DNA of 36,432 nt from the NCBI GenBank assembly GCA_030530305.1, contig JAUMVF010000006.1:1-36432 (forward strand), read 5' to 3'. Below are positions 30,701-36,432 of this stretch, piece after piece. Positions within the stretch are counted from its first letter, which is position 1. Every line of letters starts with the position of its first letter. The stretch is from Bacillota bacterium (GTDB taxonomy: Bacteria; Bacillota; Clostridia; Peptostreptococcales; Anaerovoracaceae). The notes beneath the pieces were generated by a model that was not told where the DNA came from, made no database searches, and saw nothing but the letters and a program-made list of their open reading frames with translations. The position numbers and the translations under genes were made by a program.

Positions 30701-31527
30701 ACACCGCAAAGCCTGCTATCAAAGTGGCCAAACCGAAGGTGCTCATTCCGGTATTCCCGGGCACCAACTGCGAAGTGGACACTGCCCGCGCCTTCGAAAG
30801 AGCCGGCGCCGAGGCTGACATACATATAATCCGCAACCTGAGCACTCAGGCTCTGGAGGATTCCATAAACGAGATGGCGCGCAAGATCAAGGAAAGCCAG
30901 ATGATAATGATCCCGGGCGGTTTCTCCGGCGGAGACGAGCCTGACGGATCGGCAAAATTCATCACGGCCGTATTCAGAAACCCGAAGATCAGCGAAGCGG
31001 TCACCGACCTTCTCGATAACAGAGATGGTCTGATGCTGGGTATCTGTAACGGATTCCAGGCTCTCATCAAACTGGGCCTCGTTCCTTACGGAAAGATCAC
31101 CGACATGAAGGCTGACAGCCCGACTCTCACATACAACAAGATCGGACGCCACGCCTCCTGCCTCGTGCAGACCCGCATCGCATCCGTTAAGAGCCCGTGG
31201 CTTGCGGGAACCAATGTGGACGACGTCTACACCCTGCCTGTTTCACACGGCGAAGGAAGGTTCATCGCGTCTGAAGAGATGCTGGCCCAGCTGGAAGCAA
31301 ACGGTCAGATCGCTACCCAGTACGTGAACTTCAACGGTGATCCGTCAATGGACATCAAATACAACCCCAACGGTTCAGACTGGGCTATTGAAGCCATCAC
31401 CTCACCTGACGGCAGAGTCCTTGGCAAGATGGGCCACTCAGAAAGAATCGGAAAGAACGTATACAAGAACGTGCCCGGAGAAAAAGACCAGAAGATATTC
31501 GAATCGGGCGTAGCGTATTTTAAATAA
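27730..31527 (+). CDS. purL: Phosphoribosylformylglycinamidine synthase, single-chain
   Basis: 1265 residues, the large fused form with the glutaminase at the C-terminus (equivalent to PurS, PurL and PurQ). Markers: DTYWSDHCRHTTF and FKNETHNHPTEIEPFGGAAT in the synthetase half, GGRTGRDGCGGATGSS, and a second repeat with GGKDSMSGTF. The class I glutaminase domain starts near KPKVLIPVFPGTNCE; nucleophile Cys1106 is in GICNGFQ and His1173/Glu1175 are in SHGEGRF. It converts FGAR to FGAM. First gene of the operon. The preceding GAAAGGATC site supports the ATG. Confidence 0.95.
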   Translation: MVKRIFVEKKKGFDVEAQGMLADIRQNLNIGQLENVRVINRYDVDGIDDDTYEMARYTVFAEPAIDVAYDEKMPEDTSSAVFFAVEYLPGQYDQRADSAAQCIKLMKPDADATVRFAKVIVLEGDLTEEQVMAIRDYCVNPVDSQQASLEKPASLEMVTTDPADVATAEGFRDKSEEELEQYRKDMGFAMSHADIMHIQNYYKNDEHRDPTITELKVIDTYWSDHCRHTTFMTELTNISFEDSPYGHLVKAAFDDYMKMRADVYGDRDKDVCLMDMACIGAKYLKKAGKADDVDESEEVNACSIKVKAKIDGKEEDWLVMFKNETHNHPTEIEPFGGAATCLGGAIRDPLSGRVYVYQAMRVTGAADPRKSVSETIHGKLPQKKLTREAAAGYSSYGNQIGLAAGQIDEVYDDDYVAKRMEVGAVVGAAPADHVIRKVPEPGDVIILVGGRTGRDGCGGATGSSKEHTEDSILECGAEVQKGNPPVERNIQRLFRRKEVAVLIKRCNDFGAGGVSVAIGELADGLDIDLDKVPKKYEGLDGTELAISESQERMAVVVAADKEDEFRKYADEENLESTTVAVVTDTNRVKMTWRGKTILDLSRDFLNTNGAKQTAKATVNTQIGYEQLAEEGSTDNMSILSDALSDLNCCSKKGLIERFDSTIGAATVLMPLGGKHQLTPAAGMAAKLPGAGAETATIMAYGYDPQMAKKSPYHGAFYAVIDSVTKIVAMGGDRKKIFLSFQEYFEKLGENDESWGKPLAALLGALEVQRQLEIPSIGGKDSMSGTFMDINVPPALLSFGITTEDADNIISTELKEGSSSLVIIDIPRDENGILDMEAYKASMDKVHQLILEGKVLAADPVGKGGAFMTLVKMALGNKVGIEVRGLTMRELSQVRYGDMILQIPSRYLPTTGATYPDAKKLFGDIPARTIGKTTIDGRIKIIADFQPFDEAIDDVINVWSYPLEGVFPTRTADFAFEEDRTEVKKVSFTERNTAKPAIKVAKPKVLIPVFPGTNCEVDTARAFERAGAEADIHIIRNLSTQALEDSINEMARKIKESQMIMIPGGFSGGDEPDGSAKFITAVFRNPKISEAVTDLLDNRDGLMLGICNGFQALIKLGLVPYGKITDMKADSPTLTYNKIGRHASCLVQTRIASVKSPWLAGTNVDDVYTLPVSHGEGRFIASEEMLAQLEANGQIATQYVNFNGDPSMDIKYNPNGSDWAIEAITSPDGRVLGKMGHSERIGKNVYKNVPGEKDQKIFESGVAYFK

Positions 31528-31613
31528 GGATATATGCCGCTGAACGGGAAGGCCCGGCACGGCAGTCCGGCAGAGGACGCGTCGGCAAAGCACGGCGGCA
31601 CGAGGAGGAAGAA

Positions 31614-32114
31614 ATGAAAGTCGGAATAATAATGGGAAGCAAAAGCGACTACCCGGTAGTGGAAAAAGCCGAAGAAGTCCTGAAGGATTTCAAAGTGCCC
31701 TACGAGACCCGTGTGATCTCAGCCCACAGGACACCGGAGGCCGCTGCTGATTTTTCGAAGGACGCTTTGAAAAATGATTTCGAAGTGATCATAGCCGCAG
31801 CCGGCAAGGCGGCACATCTGGCCGGAGTGCTGGCGGCATCCACACCGATCCCCGTGATCGGCATCCCCATGAAGACCAGCGACCTGGGCGGTATGGACTC
31901 GCTGCTTTCGACAGTGCAGATGCCTAAAGGCGTGCCTGTTGCCACAGTAGCCATCGGCGGAGCTGAGAACGCAGCTCTTCTGGCGGTCCAGATACTCAGC
32001 ACAAAGTATCCGTCACTCCGTCAGGCGGTCGTTGATTACAAAGCGAAAATGCAGAAAGATATAGAAGCCGCTGACGCGGAAGTTGCAAACAGTTTCGACC
32101 CGGTCGGACTTTAG
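31614..32114 (+). CDS. purE: N5-carboxyaminoimidazole ribonucleotide mutase (class I PurE)
   Basis: 166 residues, standard length. GSKSDYPVVEKA, VISAHRTPE with the catalytic His, and AAAGKAAHLAGV with the second conserved His are the class I signatures. PurE converts N5-CAIR to CAIR and normally needs PurK to make its substrate; no purK is in this operon. GAGGAGGAAGAA lies before the ATG. The 86-nt gap after purL holds no gene. Confidence 0.95.
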   Translation: MKVGIIMGSKSDYPVVEKAEEVLKDFKVPYETRVISAHRTPEAAADFSKDALKNDFEVIIAAAGKAAHLAGVLAASTPIPVIGIPMKTSDLGGMDSLLSTVQMPKGVPVATVAIGGAENAALLAVQILSTKYPSLRQAVVDYKAKMQKDIEAADAEVANSFDPVGL

Positions 32115-32178
32115 CGCTGACCCGCAGGCGGCGCCCGGAAACTCTCCGGCAGCATTTTAGAAAAGAAAGGATTTTACC

Positions 32179-32883
32179 ATGGAAAAAAGAGAGCAGATGT
32201 ACGAAGGCAAAGCCAAGAAAGTCTTCAAGACTGACGATCCGAGATACGTGATCGTTGACTACAAGGACGACGCTACCGCTTTCAACGGCGAGAAAAAAGG
32301 CCAGATCGCAGGCAAAGGCGTTGTCAACAACACCATGTCCAACATCATATTCCAGCTTCTGGAGCAGAAAGGCGTCCCCACTCATTTCGTTGAGCAGATC
32401 AGCGAGCGCGAGACAGTGGTAAAAGCCGTTAAGATCCTGCCGCTGGAAGTAATCGTAAGAAACGTTTCCGCTGGAAGTTTTGCGAAGAGATACGGCGTTG
32501 AAGAAGGCATCGTTTTCGACGAGCCTACATTTGAGTTTTCATATAAGAACGACGATTTGGGCGACCCGCTCATGTGCGAAAGCCACGCGCTTGCGCTGAA
32601 GCTGGCCACCAAAGAGCAAATCGAGACAGTCAGAAAATACGCCATGATCGTAAATGATACTCTGAAGGAGTTCTTCCTTGAGAGAGACCTGAAGCTGATC
32701 GACTTCAAGATCGAGTTCGGACTCTGCGACGGCGAAGTGATCCTGGCAGACGAGATCAGCCCGGACACCTGCAGACTGTGGGACGTTCACACCAACGAAA
32801 AGATGGATAAAGACAGATTCAGAAGAGACCTGGGCAACGTTGAAGAAACTTACCAGGCAGTATTTGAGAGAGTGAAGAAATAG
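32179..32883 (+). CDS. purC: SAICAR synthetase
   Basis: 234 residues, standard length. Begins [54 protein letters not shown] and [12 protein letters not shown] are characteristic. It joins CAIR and aspartate using ATP. AAAGAAAGGATTTTACC precedes the ATG. Fourth enzyme in pathway order among the genes present. Confidence 0.96.
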   Translation: MEKREQMYEGKAKKVFKTDDPRYVIVDYKDDATAFNGEKKGQIAGKGVVNNTMSNIIFQLLEQKGVPTHFVEQISERETVVKAVKILPLEVIVRNVSAGSFAKRYGVEEGIVFDEPTFEFSYKNDDLGDPLMCESHALALKLATKEQIETVRKYAMIVNDTLKEFFLERDLKLIDFKIEFGLCDGEVILADEISPDTCRLWDVHTNEKMDKDRFRRDLGNVEETYQAVFERVKK

Positions 32884-32950
32884 CGCGGTGTAAGGCAGCC
32901 GGACAGGTTCCGGCGCGACAGTTATCACGCGGTATTTTCAGGAGATCAAC

Positions 32951-33988
32951 ATGAGCGAGAACAAAGGACTGACATACAAAGACGCCGGCGTCGACACCAA
33001 AGAAGGCGAGCGCGCCGTAAGCCTGATGAAAGAGCATGTAAAAAAGACTTTTGACGAGAACGTGCTCACCGGGCTCGGCAGCTTCGGCGGAATGTACAAT
33101 CTGGACGTGGCGGGAATGAAACAGCCCGTCCTCATCTCCGGCACCGACGGAGTAGGTACCAAACTCAAACTGGCTTTCATGATGGATAAGCACGACACAG
33201 TGGGCATCGACTGCGTTGCAATGTGCGTCAACGATATCCTGTGCCAGGGCGCGAAACCGCTGTTTTTCCTTGACTACATAGCCACCGGAAAAGTTACGGC
33301 GGAAAAAATCGCTGAAATAGTCAAAGGCATCGCGGAAGGCTGCAGACAGGGCCGCAGCGCTCTCATCGGCGGCGAGACAGCAGAGATGCCGGGTTTTTAC
33401 GCTGACGGCGAATACGATATGGCCGGTTTTTCAGTCGGCATAGTCGACAAGGAAAAAATCATCACCGGCGCTGATATCAAAGAAGGAAACGCCATCGTGG
33501 GCATCGGCTCATCCGGTATTCACAGCAACGGTTTTTCCCTCGTGCGCAAAGTCATCTTCGAGATCGCGGGCCACAAGCCGGATGATTTTGTCGAAGAACT
33601 GGGCGAGACTGTAGGCGAAGCCATGCTCAGACCTACCAAGATATACGCCGACGTGTGCGACGCTGTTTACAGCAAATTCAAAGTCAACGGCACAGTGCAT
33701 ATTACAGGCGGCGGATTCTATGAGAACATCCCGCGCGTACTGCCCGAAGGAATCGGCGCGAAAATAAACACCGGCACATGGGAAGTACCGCCGATTTTGC
33801 CATATATCAAGAAGTGCGGCAACCTTGACAGAGAAGTCATGCTCAACACCTTCAACATGGGCGTAGGCATGATGATGTTCGTAGACAAAGACATCGCCGA
33901 AGACGTGGTCAAAACCATCAAAGCCGCAGGCGAAAAAGCCTGGATCATCGGCGAAGCAGTGAAAGGAGACGGAATACAGGTATGTTAA
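32951..33988 (+). CDS. purM: Phosphoribosylformylglycinamidine cyclo-ligase (AIR synthetase)
   Basis: 345 residues. LTYKDAGVDTKEGERAV is the usual N-terminus; SGTDGVGTKLKLAFMMDKHDTVGIDCVAMCVNDIL, LIGGETAEMPGFY and HITGGGFYENIPRVLP are family signatures. It cyclises FGAM to AIR. CAGGAGATCAAC precedes the start. It overlaps purN by 7 nt, so the two are coupled. Confidence 0.96.
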   Translation: MSENKGLTYKDAGVDTKEGERAVSLMKEHVKKTFDENVLTGLGSFGGMYNLDVAGMKQPVLISGTDGVGTKLKLAFMMDKHDTVGIDCVAMCVNDILCQGAKPLFFLDYIATGKVTAEKIAEIVKGIAEGCRQGRSALIGGETAEMPGFYADGEYDMAGFSVGIVDKEKIITGADIKEGNAIVGIGSSGIHSNGFSLVRKVIFEIAGHKPDDFVEELGETVGEAMLRPTKIYADVCDAVYSKFKVNGTVHITGGGFYENIPRVLPEGIGAKINTGTWEVPPILPYIKKCGNLDREVMLNTFNMGVGMMMFVDKDIAEDVVKTIKAAGEKAWIIGEAVKGDGIQVC

Positions 33989-34581
33989 ATATTTCTGTTA
34001 TGGCCTCAGGAGGCGGTACAAACTTCCAGGCCATACTGGATGCCCTTGCATCAGGTGAGATCGAAAACGCAGAAGTGAAACTTCTCATCGCCAGCAACGA
34101 TAAAGCTTTTGCTATCGAGAGGGCGAAAGGCGCCGGCATTAAGACTGTCGTGATCTCAGCAAAAGACTATCCCGATATGGACGCAAAAACAGATGCCATC
34201 CTTAAGGCGCTGGCAGAAGCGGAAACAGACCTGATCGTACTTGCCGGCTACATGAGCATCCTGGATCCAAGAGTCATCCAGGAGTACAGCGGCCGGATAA
34301 TCAACATACACCCTTCCCTTATACCGAAACACTGCGGCAAGGGAATGTACGGACTGAAAGTCCACGAAGCGGTCCTCGCGGCCGGTGACACAGAGACCGG
34401 CGCGACGGTGCACTACGTGGACGAAGGCGTCGACACAGGGGAAATAATCCTGCAGGAGAAAGTCCCTGTTATGGACGGCGACACACCGGAAGTGCTGCAG
34501 AAGCGCGTACTTGAGACCGAGCACAAAATACTCCCGGCAGTTATCCAGATGATAGCGGCCGGCACACTGGGCGTAGAATAA
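33982..34581 (+). CDS. purN: Phosphoribosylglycinamide formyltransferase
   Basis: 199 residues, the folate-dependent GART. NISVMASGGGTNFQAILDAL is the phosphate loop region. The catalytic Asn and His are in INIHPSLIPKHCG, and the third residue Asp is in VDEGVDTGEII. It formylates GAR using 10-formyl-THF. The start overlaps the end of purM, whose ACAGGT may serve as its ribosome binding site. Confidence 0.95.
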   Translation: MLNISVMASGGGTNFQAILDALASGEIENAEVKLLIASNDKAFAIERAKGAGIKTVVISAKDYPDMDAKTDAILKALAEAETDLIVLAGYMSILDPRVIQEYSGRIINIHPSLIPKHCGKGMYGLKVHEAVLAAGDTETGATVHYVDEGVDTGEIILQEKVPVMDGDTPEVLQKRVLETEHKILPAVIQMIAAGTLGVE

Positions 34582-34622
34582 CGCCTTTATACTTTTTCAC
34601 ATAAACCCCAAAGGAGGAACAA

Positions 34623-36095
34623 ATGGGCGGCGTATTTGGCGTTACATCAAAACACGATTGTGTCATGGACATTTTCTTTGGCACCGACTATCATTCGCAC
34701 CTTGGAACTAAACGCGGAGGCATGTGCATTCTGCAGGAAGACGGTTTCAACCGTGCCATCCACAACATTGAAAACAGTCCTTTCAGAAGCAAGTTCGAGG
34801 ACGAGCTCAACGGTATGAAAGGCAAATGGGGCCTTGGCGCTATAAGCGACGGCGAACCCCAGCCGCTGACTGTCATCAGCAATCAGGGCGAATACGCCAT
34901 CACCACCGTTGGACGTATCAACAACAAAGAAGAAATCGCAAAGGAACTTCTTTCACGCTTCCCCGGCCAGTTCATGTCAATGAACGGGGGCCAGCTGAAC
35001 AACACTGAACTTGTAGCGGCTCTTGTTTCCACAGGGAAAGACGTGGTGGACGGCATCCGGACCGCTCAGGAAAAAATCGACGGCTCCATGACCATGCTGG
35101 TCCTGACTCCGGACGGCTTATACGCGGCCAGAGACAAAGTCGGCCGCACACCCCTCATAATCGGAAAAAACAAAGACGGATACTGCGCGGCATCCGAATC
35201 TTTTGCATTCATAAATATCGGATATACTTTTGAGCGCGAGCTGGGACCGGCGGAGATCGCCCTGCTCACGCCTGAAGAAGAAAAAACCGTTTCCCCTCCG
35301 GGCGATGAGATGCACATATGCACTTTCCTCTGGTCGTATTTCGGCTACACAACTTCCATATATGAAGGCCGGAATGTAGAACTCATGAGGAACAGAAACG
35401 GTGCCATCCTCGCCGACAGGGACGGCCCTATGGACGTTGACTACGTAGCAGGCGTTCCTGACAGCGGTGTCGCCCATGCGCTGGGCTATGCCAACCAGTC
35501 CGGGATACATTATTCGCGCCCGCTGATAAAATACACACCGACATGGCCGAGGAGTTTCATGCCTCAGAACCAGAAGGCGCGGAACCTGATCGCCAAGATG
35601 AAACTGGTGCCTGTTTTCCAGATCATCAACAAGAAAAAATTCGTACTGGTGGACGACTCCATCGTCCGCGGCACACAGCTTTCGGAGACAGTAGCGTATC
35701 TGCTGGACAACGGAGCTGAAGAGATCCACGTAAGGTCCGCATGCCCGCCGATCATGTACGGCTGCAAATACCTGAATTTCTCCAGGAGCGTCACCGACAT
35801 GGAACTCATCACGCGCCGCGTGATCCGCGAACTTGAAGGTCTGGACGCCGGCGAAGGCAATGCTTCCGCCAACCCGGACGGCAGCGACCAAGCAGTCAGC
35901 GCAGCGGAGATTCCGGAAGATATCATCGCCGAGTACGTTGACGCCTCCACTGAAAAGCACGCGAAGATGGTCGAAGCCATCAGGCAGAAGCTGAAATTTG
36001 ACAGTCTGCGTTTCCAGGAGCTGGACGACCTGATGAAAGCCGTGGACGTAGACCCATGCAAGCTCTGCACATACTGCTGGAACGGGAAAGGCTGA
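34623..36095 (+). CDS. purF: Amidophosphoribosyltransferase-like protein lacking the N-terminal catalytic Cys
   Basis: 490 residues. The C-terminal phosphoribosyltransferase part is intact (FVLVDDSIVRGTQLSETV is the PRPP loop). The Ntn-type glutaminase part shows GTDYHSHLGTKRGGM, TVGRIN, GGQLNNTELVAAL and RDKVGRTPLIIG. The protein begins MGGVFGV, whereas normal PurF starts (M)CGI/VFGI with Cys as nucleophile. The ATG has a strong AAAGGAGGAAC site and no upstream alternative, so the Gly is real. It may use free ammonia or another donor. The C-terminal CKLCTYCWNG supplies Cys pairs resembling the 4Fe-4S ligands of Bacillus PurF. A low-complexity insert lies at ~400-430. Last gene of the operon. 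Confidence 0.85.
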   Translation: MGGVFGVTSKHDCVMDIFFGTDYHSHLGTKRGGMCILQEDGFNRAIHNIENSPFRSKFEDELNGMKGKWGLGAISDGEPQPLTVISNQGEYAITTVGRINNKEEIAKELLSRFPGQFMSMNGGQLNNTELVAALVSTGKDVVDGIRTAQEKIDGSMTMLVLTPDGLYAARDKVGRTPLIIGKNKDGYCAASESFAFINIGYTFERELGPAEIALLTPEEEKTVSPPGDEMHICTFLWSYFGYTTSIYEGRNVELMRNRNGAILADRDGPMDVDYVAGVPDSGVAHALGYANQSGIHYSRPLIKYTPTWPRSFMPQNQKARNLIAKMKLVPVFQIINKKKFVLVDDSIVRGTQLSETVAYLLDNGAEEIHVRSACPPIMYGCKYLNFSRSVTDMELITRRVIRELEGLDAGEGNASANPDGSDQAVSAAEIPEDIIAEYVDASTEKHAKMVEAIRQKLKFDSLRFQELDDLMKAVDVDPCKLCTYCWNGKG

Positions 36096-36107
36096 TACGT
36101 TGTGACT

Positions 36108-36218
36108 GCTGTGACCGGTCGAAAGTATAAAGCCATAGCGCTGACCGGACGTATAGAGCTACAGGTGCCTATTGAACATAACGAGCCATAAACGCTGATC
36201 GAACGTTTAAAGCCATAA
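36108..36218 (+). repeat. Degenerate tandem repeats downstream of purF
   Basis: About four imperfect copies of a ~26-nt unit resembling GCTGACCGGACGTATAAAGC plus CATA, starting near 36109, 36139, 36166 and 36193. It is immediately followed by palindrome pair 3. No open frame or U-tract terminator is seen here. Confidence 0.55.
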
Positions 36219-36219
36219 G

Positions 36220-36259
36220 TTTTGTCACTAATTCTCATATAAAGATATTTGTGACAAAA
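36220..36259. repeat. TTTTGTCACTA palindrome, pair 3 copy A
   Basis: TTTTGTCAC (36220-36228) and GTGACAAAA (36251-36259) around a 22-nt AT-rich centre. Confidence 0.82.
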
Positions 36260-36336
36260 AATGCCTGTTCGTGGCATGTGTTTTTCAAAATGCCAGACAA
36301 AAACTGCCGCAAATGGCTTTTTAAGGGCAAACAATC

Positions 36337-36390
36337 GTTGCAAATTTGTCACTTTTTGCTCAAATAAGAAATTAGTGACAAAAACTCAAC
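36337..36390. repeat. TTTTGTCACTA palindrome, pair 3 copy B
   Basis: The core TTTGTCAC (36345-36352) and GTGACAAA (36375-36382) has outer GTTG (36337-36340) and CAAC (36387-36390) as extended arms. Its centre is 124 nt from that of copy A. Confidence 0.82.
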
Positions 36391-36432
36391 ATTACAGAAG
36401 GTCAGAAATGAGCTAACCATACAAAGGTCGAT

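Noticed and set aside
35118-35960. Long minus-strand frame within purF
   Set aside because: It is the antisense of purF, with no ribosome binding site or recognisable domain. Similar shadows occur opposite purL, hisF and the HerA-like gene.

Overview
The window reads as a chromosomal segment of an anaerobic, probably amino-acid-fermenting member of the Clostridia (Bacillota). The support is strong AGGAGG-type ribosome binding sites, a hisZ-dependent short hisG, a fused single-chain purL, a Mo-hydroxylase with an Fe-S/FAD partner, and a protein of the diaminopentanoate dehydrogenase type. I see no rRNA, tRNA, CRISPR array, prophage or transposase. The genus cannot be fixed from the sequence alone.

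Layout. (1) 1-3425: the end of a molybdenum hydroxylase gene, a large FAD/Fe-S oxidoreductase and a small zinc-ribbon-like redox protein. (2) 3686-6450: an exported protein with a membrane anchor, an ExbB/TolQ-type proton channel, a DUF2149 (ExbD-like) protein and a lipoprotein. (3) 6559-11713: a strong promoter, two tandem copies of a structured RNA that looks like a double-aptamer riboswitch, a hairpin covering the ribosome binding site, then three large secreted proteins. The exported proteins of regions 2 and 3 share a domain resembling the sulfite-oxidase molybdopterin-binding fold, apparently without the Moco-binding cysteine motif. (4) 14138-11781, minus strand: an orphan BrnA-like antitoxin, apbE, a NusG-domain-II protein and a Gx transporter family protein. 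The last three resemble parts of flavin-based extracellular electron transfer loci. (5) 14576-21562: a histidine operon hisZ-G-C-B-H-A-F-IE that lacks hisD. (6) 22380-21647 minus: a 43-residue protein and an isoprenylcysteine-methyltransferase-like membrane protein. (7) 22539-24715: a HerA-like ATPase and mobB. (8) 25573-24776 minus: a PD-(D/E)XK-like protein. (9) 27370-26288 minus: a diaminopentanoate-dehydrogenase-like enzyme. (10) 27730-36095: a purine operon purL-E-C-M-N-F whose PurF has Gly where the catalytic Cys should be.

Two signals deserve attention. First, regions 2 and 3 may form one envelope system: a proton-channel module plus a riboswitch-like, paired-RNA-controlled set of secreted proteins, next to molybdenum enzyme genes. 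Second, an AT-rich palindrome (TTTTGTCACTA / TAGTGACAAAA) occurs six times as three pairs, near 14.4, 25.8 and 36.3 kb. The two palindromes of each pair are always 124-125 nt apart, centre to centre, although the sequence between them is not conserved.

Family names come from reading motifs in the translations; no database search was possible.
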